Shown: positions 19,772 through 27,884 of the stretch, in pieces | How positions within the stretch are numbered: the first letter of the stretch is position 1 | Layout: each line of letters begins with the position of its first letter | NCBI GenBank assembly: GCA_021818335.1 | Contig: JAKAEJ010000012.1 | Location: forward strand, 1 to 41,710 | Length of the DNA: 41,710 nt | DNA from: Pseudomonadota bacterium | Lineage (GTDB): Bacteria; Pseudomonadota; Gammaproteobacteria; Xanthomonadales; Rhodanobacteraceae | Direction: 5' to 3' | Notes under the pieces: model-generated | What the model was told of the DNA's origin: nothing | Seen by the model: the letters and a program-made list of their open reading frames with translations, nothing else | Database searches by the model: none | Made by a program: the position numbers and the translations under genes

Positions 19772-20368
19772 ATGCTGCAACGCCTGCCCTCCCCGGAGAA
19801 GACCGACGAACCATGGCTCAACGGCGCGGGGCGCACCACCGTGCTCGCCGTGGAACGCTCGTCACAGGCATGGCGATGGCGCATCAGCATCGCGCACATC
19901 GACCGGAGCGCACCGTTTTCGGCCCTCCCGGGAGTCGCGCGCCAGATGGCTTCACTGGATGCATGCGTTGATCTCCGCTTCGCGGATGCCCGTCAGGTCC
20001 GGCTGGCACGCCTGGAGGTCGCTCGCTTCGCCGGCGATCCGCCGCCCTTCGCCGAATTGCCGGAGGGACCCACGCGGGCATTCAACCTCATGACGCGAGA
20101 CTGGCCCGCAATCCTCCTGGCGCGCACGATGGTCGATTCGCTGCTGCTTCCGGCGGCTCCGGCGTGGCTCTTGCACGGCATCGCAGGCGATATCGCCGTC
20201 TGCGACACGGCAGGCGGGCAAGGACTTCCACTTCGCACAGGTGAAAGTATCCAGGTCGAGGGTCAGGCACGCCTCGAGGGCCAGGGCGAGATCGTGCTGG
20301 TCCGCTTCGACCGATGGGAAGCACCGACGGCCACGCGCAACGACCTGACCGATCCTGGCGCACGCTGA
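19772..20368 (+). CDS. HutD-family protein
   Basis: 198 residues, a cupin-like beta fold. The family pattern is clear: PWLNGAGRTTVLAV (W-x-N-G-x-G-x-T), then WRWRISIAHIDRSAPFSALPGVAR (read in blocks), ARFAGDPPP, and GPTRAFNLMTRDW, the conserved D/AFNLM-x-R strand. HutD proteins are usually found in histidine-utilisation clusters, where they are thought to bind formylglutamate or a related ligand and limit pathway activity. Here no hut gene is in view, so the role is open. It starts 60 nt after the GNAT gene and is convergent with the SUF operon end. Confidence 0.8.
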   Translation: MLQRLPSPEKTDEPWLNGAGRTTVLAVERSSQAWRWRISIAHIDRSAPFSALPGVARQMASLDACVDLRFADARQVRLARLEVARFAGDPPPFAELPEGPTRAFNLMTRDWPAILLARTMVDSLLLPAAPAWLLHGIAGDIAVCDTAGGQGLPLRTGESIQVEGQARLEGQGEIVLVRFDRWEAPTATRNDLTDPGAR

Positions 20369-20427
20369 GCGACGCCGATCCCAACGGGCCACGGCAACCG
20401 CGTCACGGGTGCGCTCCCCGTCGACCT

Positions 20428-20760
20428 TCAACCGCGGTCGTCGCGGGTGTAGATGACGCCGTCAACCTCACGCACGGGAAAGGTGGCCGTCGGCACATAG
20501 GCCGGTGCGCACAAGGCTGCTCCCGTCCGCAGGTCGAACCGTGCCCCATGGCGAGCACACTCCAGCTCGTAGCCATGCCGTTCGCCACCAGCCAGCTCGC
20601 CATCGTCATGGGTACAACGATCCTCGATGGCATAGAGATCGCCGTCGATGTTGTACACGGCGATGGGCGTATCGCCATCCCAGACGACCTTGAACTCGCC
20701 GGGCAGGAGGTCTCCAAGGGCAGCCACGCGCACCCAGCCGATCGGCGGAGTCTCGTTCAT
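20428..20760 (-). CDS. Rieske-type [2Fe-2S] ferredoxin
   Basis: 110 residues. It is one Rieske domain with the ligand boxes CTHDDGEL (C-x-H) and CARHGARFDL (C-x-x-H), giving two Cys and two His for a [2Fe-2S] cluster. It resembles the small ferredoxin subunits of non-heme oxygenases and the NirD-like group, and has no signal peptide, so it is a cytosolic electron carrier. It is the last gene of the SUF operon and overlaps the GNAT stop (ATGA). A cluster protein made from the same mRNA as its assembly machine might be a dedicated electron donor or a client; this is inferred. Confidence 0.88.
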   Translation of the reverse strand: MNETPPIGWVRVAALGDLLPGEFKVVWDGDTPIAVYNIDGDLYAIEDRCTHDDGELAGGERHGYELECARHGARFDLRTGAALCAPAYVPTATFPVREVDGVIYTRDDRG

Positions 20761-21296
20761 CGACCAAGATCCTTGAGCAGGAGTTCGAACCGCAGGTCAC
20801 CGCGCTTCGGCAACCCGAAGCGCGAATCCCCGTAGGGGAAAGCCTTGCGCTCGCCGGTCCGGAGATAGCCGCGGCGCTCGTACCAGGCAATCAGCTCGGC
20901 ACGGATATCGATGACCGTCATCGTCATGCACGTGCAGCCCCATGCATCACGGGCCATGCGCTCGGCTTCCGCCAGGAGCGACCGCCCCAGGCCCTGTGCC
21001 TGCATGGCAGGGCGGACGGCGAACATGCCGAAATACGCGACCCCAGGGCGTTCGCGCGCCACATGGCAGCAGGCAACGGGCGCCTCGTCGCCTGGCGCGA
21101 TTGCCAGCAACACGACCGAGTCCGGCGCGAGGATGAGCGCCTTCACCGACGCGGGGTCGGTGCGCTGCCCGTCGAGCAGATCCGCCTCTGTGGTCCAGCC
21201 GGCTCGACTGGCCTCGCCACGGTAGGCACTCTCGACCAGTGAAACCACCGCTTCCGCGTCATCCACGACGGCGGCACGGAAGCGTAGCGCGGTCAT
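20757..21296 (-). CDS. GNAT acetyltransferase in the SUF operon
   Basis: 179 residues. It starts MTALRFRAAVVDDAEAVVSLV, a typical GNAT strand and helix. The acetyl-CoA loop is FAVRPAMQAQGLGRSLL (Q-x-x-G-x-G), followed by LIAWYERRGYLRTGE, the usual W-Y-x-R-x-G-[FY] segment. The ATG shares one base with the sufU stop (TGATG), and the stop overlaps the Rieske ATG. The conserved coupling places it in the iron-sulfur operon, but the substrate is unknown. A direct role in cluster assembly is not established. Confidence 0.85.
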   Translation of the reverse strand: MTALRFRAAVVDDAEAVVSLVESAYRGEASRAGWTTEADLLDGQRTDPASVKALILAPDSVVLLAIAPGDEAPVACCHVARERPGVAYFGMFAVRPAMQAQGLGRSLLAEAERMARDAWGCTCMTMTVIDIRAELIAWYERRGYLRTGERKAFPYGDSRFGLPKRGDLRFELLLKDLGR

Positions 21297-21754
21297 CACG
21301 GTTCCCGGCCGTCGATGGACGGCACGCCATCCAGTGCCTTGAGTGCCGTCGTCAGCGGCAGCCGGGCGCAAGGGCGTCGGGATGGATGCTTCGCAAGATC
21401 CGCGAAAGCGGCAAGGGGCCCCAGGGCATCCGAGGACTCATCGCGGCCCTCGAGCACGGCGTCGAACGCGCGGAGGAGGCGCGCCACCTCGTCGCGGCAG
21501 CGACCCTGCAGCCGGTCGCCCAGCATCGATGCCGCCGCCAGGGTGATCGCACAGGCATCCGCGTCGAAGGCATACCCGGTGATTCGCCCATCGCGGAGCG
21601 CCAGCATGATGCGGATGTGATCGCCACACAGCGCGTCGTGGCCATCGGCCGCAGCATCGACGGCTGGAAGCGGTGTTTGGTAGGCCGGAGCACGCGCATG
21701 CTCGAGCACGAGGGCATCGTAAGGTCCAGCCGTCAGCCCGCCTGTTCCGTTCAT
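21296..21754 (-). CDS. sufU: SufU-type iron-sulfur assembly protein
   Basis: 152 residues of the IscU/SufU fold. The ligands Cys43, Asp45 (ALCGDHI), Cys68 (DACAITLAAASM) and Cys129 (RPCARLPL) match the C-D-C-C set that binds zinc in Bacillus SufU. There it accepts persulfide sulfur from SufS. It would serve as the sulfur acceptor for the SufS next to it, in place of the SufE used by E. coli. The ATG overlaps the sufS stop by 4 nt. Confidence 0.9.
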   Translation of the reverse strand: MNGTGGLTAGPYDALVLEHARAPAYQTPLPAVDAAADGHDALCGDHIRIMLALRDGRITGYAFDADACAITLAAASMLGDRLQGRCRDEVARLLRAFDAVLEGRDESSDALGPLAAFADLAKHPSRRPCARLPLTTALKALDGVPSIDGREP

Positions 21755-22998
21755 GCCAGCAGGGCGCGTGCCTTGAGCAGCGCGGCCACTAGCAGGTCGG
21801 CCTCTTGCTCGGTGTTGTAGAACGCAAACGAGGCCCTGCACGTCGCTGGCACGCCGAAATGCCGCATTAGCGGATGCGCACAGTGGTGCCCGGAACGAAC
21901 CGCTATCCCTTCCAGATCAAGCAGGGTCGCGAGGTCATGCGCGTGCGCACCCTCGACCAGGAAGGAAATCACCGCGGCCTTGCGGGGCGCTTCGCCGATG
22001 ATGCGCAGGCCCGGTACCTCGTGAAGACGGGCAGTCGCATACTGAAGAAGGCCATGCTCGCGCTCGGCAATGTGCGCCATGCCCACCGACTCCAGGAATC
22101 GAACCGCTTCGGCCAGGCCCACGAATCCCGCGATGTTCGGCGTGCCCGCCTCGAACCGAGCCGGCGGGTCGGCAAACGTGGAGTCCTCGATGCGCACCTC
22201 GCGGATCATCTCGCCGCCGCCGAAGAAGGGAACCATCGACTGCAGGATCTCGCGCCGTGCCCAGAGTCCACCGGTTCCGGTGGGTCCGCACATCTTGTGC
22301 CCGGTGAACGCATAAAAGTCGCAGCCGATCGCGCGCACGTCCACGGGCAGGTGAGGCACGGCCTGCGACCCATCCACCAGCAGCGGAATGCCGCGGCTTC
22401 GGCATGCCGAAGCGAGCTCGGCCACCGGATTGATGGTCCCCAGCACATTGGAAACATGCGTCACGCAGGCCAGCTTGACCCGTGGGTCCAGCAGGGCGAT
22501 GAATCCCTCGACATCCAATTCGCCATTGGACCGAATGGGTGCGGCGACGACATGCGCTCCCGTGCGCTGGCAGACCAGTTGCCAGGGCACGATGTTCGCG
22601 TGGTGCTCCATCGTCGTCGTGAGTACCACATCACCCGGCTGTAGCCGCGGCAGCAAGTAGCTGTAGGCCACCATGTTGGTCGCCATGGTCGTGCCGCTCG
22701 TGAGAACCAGCTCCTGCGGTGACCCGGCGTTGATGAAGCGCGCCAGCGCACTGCGAGCCCCTTCATAGAGGTTCGTGGCTTCCTCGCTGAGGGCGTGCAC
22801 GGCCCGCGCGACGTTGGCGTTGCGCTCCCGGTAGAAGCGATCCACGGCCTCGATGACGCCCAGCGGCTTCTGCGAGGTGTTCGCGTTGTCCAGGTACACG
22901 AGCGGCTTGCCGCCGTGAACGGTTCGCGCCAGCAAGGGGAACTGGGCGCGAATCCCGGCGAAGTCGGCCGCCAAGCGCGGGGTTGCCACGACGTTCAT
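21751..22998 (-). CDS. sufS: Cysteine desulfurase SufS
   Basis: 415 residues, a PLP enzyme that takes sulfur from cysteine as a persulfide for cluster building. It is a class V aminotransferase fold, group II. PLP Schiff-base Lys235 is in FTGHKMCGPTGTGG, EHHANIVPWQ binds the cofactor, and LVDGSQAV includes the Asp that pairs with the pyridine ring. Catalytic Cys373 sits in the RSGHHCAHP loop. The usual DGAQA is DGSQA here, a mild change. The start was chosen by overlap with the sufD stop (ATGA). Confidence 0.97.
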   Translation of the reverse strand: MNVVATPRLAADFAGIRAQFPLLARTVHGGKPLVYLDNANTSQKPLGVIEAVDRFYRERNANVARAVHALSEEATNLYEGARSALARFINAGSPQELVLTSGTTMATNMVAYSYLLPRLQPGDVVLTTTMEHHANIVPWQLVCQRTGAHVVAAPIRSNGELDVEGFIALLDPRVKLACVTHVSNVLGTINPVAELASACRSRGIPLLVDGSQAVPHLPVDVRAIGCDFYAFTGHKMCGPTGTGGLWARREILQSMVPFFGGGEMIREVRIEDSTFADPPARFEAGTPNIAGFVGLAEAVRFLESVGMAHIAEREHGLLQYATARLHEVPGLRIIGEAPRKAAVISFLVEGAHAHDLATLLDLEGIAVRSGHHCAHPLMRHFGVPATCRASFAFYNTEQEADLLVAALLKARALLA

Positions 22999-24296
22999 GC
23001 CGGTTGACCGCCCGATGGCCAGTCCGCCACGACCGCGTCCAGTGCGGCCTCCGCATCCGCGCGCAGCACCGGATGGACGATGTCCTCGAGCAGCGCCCGG
23101 CAATGCGCGGCGACAAGCATCGCGCGCGCCTGCGATTGGGATAGGCCGCGCGAACGGAGATAGAACATCATCCCCGGGTCGATCTGTCCGACGCTCGCGC
23201 CGTGCGCGGCGCGAATCTCGTCGGCATGGATTTCCATCGTTGGACGCACGTCGATTTCAGCGGACTCGGACAACAGGAGGTTGCGCGTGTCGAGGCTTGC
23301 ATCACTACGATCAGCACCCGCTTCAATCGTGATTGCGCCATGCAGAACGGCCCTGGCGCGCGCGGAAGCGACGGCCCGGCAACGCAGTTCACTTCGCGTC
23401 CCGCCGACGGCATGCCGCAAATCGAGTGCCAACTCCGAGTGCTGGCGCCCGTCGGTCAGCGCTACCTGCCGCACCTCGGCGCAGGCATCTTCGCCATCCA
23501 GGCGGATCGACAGGTCCCGGCGAGACAATGCCGCACCGAGCTCCAAGGCATGCAGCCGCAGCGTGCTGCGGGCTGCCAGCCTGAATTCGTCACGCCGCAG
23601 CAAGCTCAGCGAGGCTCCGGCTTGTTGCTGCTGCACTACGTGCAGCATGGCCCCCTCCTCCAGGATCCAGCGGGTGGATACCGTGGCCAGCCCGGAACCA
23701 CCACCGACATGCCGTTCGCGCAGGGTGACGCTGGCCCCCGCGCCCATGCGCACGAGGCAACGAACGTGCGTCGCGATCGGTGTCGCGGCGTTGCCGACGT
23801 GGATGATTTCCAATGGCGCGTCGAGAACGCTTCCCGCGGACACATCCAGCACGAACCCACCCCGCGCCTGGGCCAGGTTCAGCGCGTCGAGTTCGTCCTC
23901 GGTGTCCGCCAGCTGCAGCAGCTGGGCATAGCGCGCCCACTGCCCATCATCGAGATCCGCCAGCGACAGTCCGACGGCGCCCGGAGGGAGCGCCCGAAGA
24001 TCGGACATCGATGGCGCGAAATAGCCGTCCGCAAAGACCAGACGCGGCCCCGCCACTCGGGGGACGCCCATGGGCTCAACCGCCGAGACAGGCGCCTCGC
24101 CCGCCGACAGGGACTGCGCCTCGAGCGCACGCACGGGCATGTACCGCCAACGCTCGCTGTGCGCGTGCGCCAGTCCACCACGGAGTTGCAGGCGCGCACG
24201 CGCCTGGGATCGGGCCGCTTGGACTTCCGCGTTGCCCGCGCCGGGCAGCGCCGACCCATCCTCGCGCAATGCGGCGGCCAGCAGGGCGCTGCCCAT
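22995..24296 (-). CDS. sufD: SufD, subunit of the SufBCD scaffold
   Basis: 433 residues. SufD pairs with SufB as the beta-helical part of the SufBC2D complex that builds clusters and takes up iron. The N-terminal half is variable. The core shows beta-helix repeats from about residue 170 and ends with the family block MEIHADEIRAAHGASVGQIDPGMMFYLRSRGL (read in parts), with the conserved H-G-x-[ST]-V-G-x-I-D histidine used in E. coli SufD. Its ATG shares one base with the sufC stop. Confidence 0.96.
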   Translation of the reverse strand: MGSALLAAALREDGSALPGAGNAEVQAARSQARARLQLRGGLAHAHSERWRYMPVRALEAQSLSAGEAPVSAVEPMGVPRVAGPRLVFADGYFAPSMSDLRALPPGAVGLSLADLDDGQWARYAQLLQLADTEDELDALNLAQARGGFVLDVSAGSVLDAPLEIIHVGNAATPIATHVRCLVRMGAGASVTLRERHVGGGSGLATVSTRWILEEGAMLHVVQQQQAGASLSLLRRDEFRLAARSTLRLHALELGAALSRRDLSIRLDGEDACAEVRQVALTDGRQHSELALDLRHAVGGTRSELRCRAVASARARAVLHGAITIEAGADRSDASLDTRNLLLSESAEIDVRPTMEIHADEIRAAHGASVGQIDPGMMFYLRSRGLSQSQARAMLVAAHCRALLEDIVHPVLRADAEAALDAVVADWPSGGQPA

Positions 24297-25045
24297 CAGG
24301 CAGCCTCCTGCGGAAGGCCGGCGTAACCCTCGGCCTCCAGCTTGCGCGCCAGTTCAGGTCCGCCGCTGGCGGCAATCCGACCGTTGGCGAGGACGTGCAC
24401 GACATCAGGCCGGATATGCTCCAGCAGCCGCTGGTAGTGCGTAATGACGATGAACGAACGGCCGGGAGCGCGTTGCGCATTGACGCCGGCAGCTACCTGG
24501 CGCAATGCATCGATGTCCAGACCCGAGTCGGTCTCGTCAAGGATGGCGAGCTTCGGCTCCAGGAGCGCCATCTGGAAGATTTCGTTGCGCTTCTTTTCGC
24601 CACCGGAGAAGCCCTCGTTGACGCCCCGGTGCAGCAGCGCGTCCGGAAGATCGAGGATCTTCAGCTTCTCGCGCACCAGCTTGAGGAACTGCACCGAGTC
24701 CAGCTCCGGCTCGCCGCGCGCGAGCCGTTGCGCGTTGAGCGCGGCCCGCAGGAAGTAAGTGTTGTTGACGCCGGGAATTTCCACCGGATACTGGAACGCG
24801 AGGAATACACCGGCCGCCGCACGCGCCTCGGGCTCCATGGCCAGCAGGTCCGTCCCTTCGAAGCGCACCGAACCGCCGGTGACTTCGTAGCCATCGCGCC
24901 CGGCCAGCACGTTGCCCAGCGTGGATTTTCCCGCGCCGTTGGGACCCATGATGGCGTGGACCTCGCCGGCGTTCACCTGCAACGACAATCCTTGGAGGAT
25001 GTCCTTGCCGCCCACGCGTACACAAAGGTTCTCAATGGTCAGCAT
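24296..25045 (-). CDS. sufC: SufC ATPase
   Basis: 249 residues, a cytosolic ABC-type ATPase that drives conformational change in SufBCD. Walker A GPNGAGKST is at residues 34-42, with the Q-loop in FLAFQYPVEIPGV. The signature is FSGGEKKRNEI with Phe in place of the usual Leu. Walker B and D-loop follow in LAILDETDSGLDIDAL, and the H-loop in FIVITHYQRLL. Seventeen nt separate it from the methyltransferase gene upstream, the widest gap in the operon. Confidence 0.97.
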   Translation of the reverse strand: MLTIENLCVRVGGKDILQGLSLQVNAGEVHAIMGPNGAGKSTLGNVLAGRDGYEVTGGSVRFEGTDLLAMEPEARAAAGVFLAFQYPVEIPGVNNTYFLRAALNAQRLARGEPELDSVQFLKLVREKLKILDLPDALLHRGVNEGFSGGEKKRNEIFQMALLEPKLAILDETDSGLDIDALRQVAAGVNAQRAPGRSFIVITHYQRLLEHIRPDVVHVLANGRIAASGGPELARKLEAEGYAGLPQEAA

Positions 25046-25062
25046 CGATCGATGGTCCTGTC

Positions 25063-25716
25063 TCATGGATGGCGCTGTAGCGCCACGTAGGTGAATGGCT
25101 GCGTTGCGCCGGATGGGGTGGTGTGCAATTCGCGTCCTTCGGCAACGCGCATGAACGAGTCCCCGAATTCCGCCGCCAGACCCGTTGCGTCGTAACGCTG
25201 GACCGGGAGGTTGCTGCAACGCTCGGGTCCATCCAGTGCGAACGTGGCGATGACGGCATAGCCACCGGGCGCAATGGCCGACGCCATCTGTTCGGCGTAG
25301 CGCGCCCTCGCCCGAGGCTCGGCCATGAAATGGAAGACGGCACGGTCGTGCCAGAGGAGGAACCGGGACGCGGGCAAATCCAGGCGCGTCACGTCTCCGC
25401 ACCACCACCGCACGGCGGCGGCCTTCGACCCGATGCGAGCGCGGCTTTCGGCCATCGCTTCGTCCGCGAGGTCGAGCACCGTCAAATCCGTGAACCCCCT
25501 GGCCTGCAGGTCATCCACGAGTGTCGACCGGCCGCCACCGACATCGATCACCGGCGCGGACAACGGCAGGCCCAGGGCGTCGATCAGTCGCAAGGACTCA
25601 TCCAGATGCTCGCGGAACCAGCTTGTTTCCACCTGCGCCTTCCGCTGATAGACCGAGCGCCAATGGGCTTGCAGTGGCAAAGCCGCGCCCGGCGCAGCGG
25701 ATGGCTGCGTGCTCAT
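25063..25716 (-). CDS. Class I SAM-dependent methyltransferase inserted between sufB and sufC
   Basis: 217 residues. The SAM site is [17 protein letters not shown] (motif I, G-G-G), followed by an acidic [11 protein letters not shown] (motif II) and [13 protein letters not shown] (motif III). [12 protein letters not shown] and [14 protein letters not shown] continue the Rossmann fold. The opening [20 protein letters not shown] is typical of a bacterial methyltransferase group of unknown substrate. The ATG overlaps the sufB stop by 4 nt, so it is translated with the SUF genes. Codon use looks like its neighbours, so it is not an obvious recent arrival. A role in cluster metabolism is possible but unproven. 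Confidence 0.85.
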   Translation of the reverse strand: MSTQPSAAPGAALPLQAHWRSVYQRKAQVETSWFREHLDESLRLIDALGLPLSAPVIDVGGGRSTLVDDLQARGFTDLTVLDLADEAMAESRARIGSKAAAVRWWCGDVTRLDLPASRFLLWHDRAVFHFMAEPRARARYAEQMASAIAPGGYAVIATFALDGPERCSNLPVQRYDATGLAAEFGDSFMRVAEGRELHTTPSGATQPFTYVALQRHP

Positions 25717-27176
25717 CCGACGGCTCCCTCGAGGGAAACATCGAGCAGCTTCTTGGCCTCGACGGCAAATTCCATGGGAAGCTCGCGAAACACGCTTCGG
25801 CAGAAGCCGTCCACGATCATCGACACCGCGTCCTCTTCGGCGATGCCGCGACTACGGCAGTAGAAAAGCTGGTCGTCGGAGATCTTCGAGGTCGTGGCTT
25901 CGTGCTCCACGATGGCGCCGGGGTTCCGGACCTCGATGACCGGGAAGGTGTGCGCGCCGCATCGCTTGCCAATGAGCAACGAATCGCACTGGGTATGGTT
26001 GCGCGCCCCCGTAGCGGTGCGTTCGACGCGGACCAGTCCGCGGTAGCTGTTCTGACCTTTGCCGGCACTGATCCCCTTCGAAATGATCTTGCTCCGCGTA
26101 TTGCGGCCGATGTGGATCATCTTGGTGCCGGTGTCGGCTTGTTGGCAATGATGGGTCAGCGCGACGGAGTGGAACTCGCCGACGGAATCGTCGCCCCGCA
26201 AGATGCAAGACGGATATTTCCACGTGATGGCCGAGCCGGTCTCGACTTGGGTCCAGCTGATCCGGCTGCGCGCACCCCGGCATTCGCCGCGCTTGGTCAC
26301 GAAATTATAGATACCGCCGACGCCATTCTCGTCGCCTGGGTACCAGTTCTGGACCGTGCTGTACTTGATGCTGGCGTCGTCCAGGGCCACCAGCTCCACC
26401 ACCGCGGCGTGCAACTGATTCTCGTCCCGCATCGGCGCGGTACAACCCTCGAGATAGGACACCGAGGCACCCTCCTCGCAGATGATGAGCGTGCGCTCGA
26501 ACTGGCCGGTGTTCAGGGCGTTGATTCGGAAATAGGTGCTCAATTCCATGGGGCAACGCACGCCCCGTGGCACAAACACGAAGCTGCCGTCGGAGAAAAC
26601 GGCCGAATTCAGCGCCGCGAAGAAGTTGTCGCTGGTCGGCACGACGCTTCCGAGGTACTGGCGCACCAAGTCCGGATGCTCGCGCAAGGCCTCGCTCATC
26701 GAACAGAAGATGACGCCGGCCCGCTTGAGGTCCTCTCGGAACGTCGTGCCCACCGAAACGGAGTCGAACACGGCGTCGACGGCAACCCCGGCAAGGCGGG
26801 CCCGTTCATGCAGCGGCACGCCAAGCTTGTCGTAGGTCTCCAGGAGCTTGGGATCGACCTCATCAAGCGACTTGGGACGCTTCTTGGGTGCAGCGAAGTA
26901 GCTGATCGCCTGGAAATCAATCGGAGCGATCCGCAACTTGGCCCATTGCGGCATGGGCATGGTCTGCCAACGTCGGAATGCAGCCAGCCGCCACTCGGTC
27001 ATCCACGGCGGTTCCTGCTTGCGCGCGGAGATTGCGCGGACGACGCCTTCGTCGAGCCCCGGCGGCAGGCTCTCCGTCTCGATGTCGGTGACGAAGCCGG
27101 CGGCATAGCGGCGACCGAGCGCTTCGCTGACGGCGACCGGTGCGACCGGCGCAGCGGGTTCGATGCTGTCGGACAT
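25713..27176 (-). CDS. sufB: SufB, subunit of the SufBCD scaffold
   Basis: 487 residues, the cluster-bearing subunit of SufBC2D. The conserved core is plain: [49 protein letters not shown], and the C-terminal beta-helix with [20 protein letters not shown] (read in parts). The Cys in THTQC-like NHTQCDS corresponds to E. coli Cys405, the sulfur acceptor. The tail [14 protein letters not shown] fits the family. It starts 2 nt after the sufR stop, so regulator and scaffold are read together. Confidence 0.97.
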   Translation of the reverse strand: MSDSIEPAAPVAPVAVSEALGRRYAAGFVTDIETESLPPGLDEGVVRAISARKQEPPWMTEWRLAAFRRWQTMPMPQWAKLRIAPIDFQAISYFAAPKKRPKSLDEVDPKLLETYDKLGVPLHERARLAGVAVDAVFDSVSVGTTFREDLKRAGVIFCSMSEALREHPDLVRQYLGSVVPTSDNFFAALNSAVFSDGSFVFVPRGVRCPMELSTYFRINALNTGQFERTLIICEEGASVSYLEGCTAPMRDENQLHAAVVELVALDDASIKYSTVQNWYPGDENGVGGIYNFVTKRGECRGARSRISWTQVETGSAITWKYPSCILRGDDSVGEFHSVALTHHCQQADTGTKMIHIGRNTRSKIISKGISAGKGQNSYRGLVRVERTATGARNHTQCDSLLIGKRCGAHTFPVIEVRNPGAIVEHEATTSKISDDQLFYCRSRGIAEEDAVSMIVDGFCRSVFRELPMEFAVEAKKLLDVSLEGAVG

Positions 27177-27178
27177 GA

Positions 27179-27625
27179 TCAGGCGACCTCCACCTGGATG
27201 GCGACCCGGCGCTCCGGCGACGCGGGCAATGGCCGGGCCAGATCCGCGAGGCTCATGCGCGCCAGTGTCTGCGCGACCACGGCGCTGATGCGTTGCCAAG
27301 GCGCGCTGACACCGCAGTGCGTCGAGTGCGCGCAGGCATCGCCGGCTGCGCAGTCGGTGATGCCAAACGGTCCCTCGAGCGCCTCGACCAGCTCGGCCAG
27401 GTTGATGTGCTCCGCCGGACGAGCCAGACGGTAGCCGCCGCTGGCGCCGCGGAACGACTCGACCATGCCGGCACGCACCAGCGAGCGCAGCACCTTGGCC
27501 ACGGTCGGCGCCTCGAGGTGCAGCACCGTCGCGAGTTCTGCGGCGCTCACGATGCGGTGGGGATGTTCAGCCATCCAGCCGAGGGCGGCGGTTGCATAAT
27601 CGGTGAGGCGGCTCAGACGCAACAC
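27179..27625 (-). CDS. sufR: Rrf2-family SUF operon regulator
   Basis: 148 residues. The GTG start (27623-27625) has GGAG 7 nt upstream and gives [19 protein letters not shown], the normal Rrf2 N-terminus. The winged helix spans residues about 1-65 ([10 protein letters not shown] closes the wing). Cys92, Cys98 and Cys104 ([14 protein letters not shown]) have the same spacing and the same numbers as the [2Fe-2S] ligands of IscR. It resembles the gammaproteobacterial SUF-system regulators. As first gene of the operon, behind a palindromic site that covers the -10, it probably represses its own operon when holo-protein is plentiful. Confidence 0.92.
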   Translation of the reverse strand: MLRLSRLTDYATAALGWMAEHPHRIVSAAELATVLHLEAPTVAKVLRSLVRAGMVESFRGASGGYRLARPAEHINLAELVEALEGPFGITDCAAGDACAHSTHCGVSAPWQRISAVVAQTLARMSLADLARPLPASPERRVAIQVEVA

Positions 27626-27636
27626 GGGGTATCTCC

Positions 27637-27678
27637 AATCAAGACCAAAATGGTACTGATTAGATGCTTCTGATGCAA
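27637..27678 (-). promoter_or_regulatory. SUF operon promoter with overlapping 25-bp inverted repeat
   Basis: On the minus strand, -35 TTGCAT (27673-27678) and -10 TACCAT (27650-27655) are 17 nt apart. An inverted repeat covers 27637-27661. The half sites AATCAGTACCA and TGGTCTTGATT match at 9 of 11 positions around a 3-nt centre. The repeat includes the whole -10 and probably the start site, a good position for a repressor. SufR, encoded 12 nt downstream, is the natural candidate; binding is inferred. Confidence 0.7.
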
Positions 27679-27782
27679 CGCTCCGGCGACCCCGTCCGAT
27701 CGCCACGGTGGCCGCGTTCAGCGTGGCGTCCGATACCCGCTTTGCCGCGCGATCTCCCGCCCGCTCCGAACTCCCGCAGGCC

Positions 27783-27835
27783 CTGCCCCTCCCGGGGATG
27801 CCGGTGCCCTTACCCCGGAGGATGGGTCAGGGCAG
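27783..27835 (-). terminator. Structured region after the triheme cytochrome gene
   Basis: The outer arms CTGCCC (27783-27788) and GGGCAG (27830-27835) enclose an inner stem CCGGGG (27792-27797)/CCCCGG (27813-27818). It lies 50 nt past the stop of the triheme cytochrome gene, separating it from the SUF promoter. No U-tract follows, so termination is only possible. Confidence 0.35.
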
Positions 27836-27884
27836 CAGCGCCGACCGCCAGCCTCGCGGGCTCGCCATCGGCGCTGCGACCGGA

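Noticed and set aside
25521-27434. 637-residue plus-strand frame opposite sufB
   Set aside because: Lies opposite a fully recognisable sufB with all family motifs; it has no domain and no ribosome site.
27626-27884. Small gene between the triheme cytochrome and sufR
   Set aside because: Frames here on both strands lack ribosome sites and motifs; the region is explained by the SUF promoter and a hairpin.
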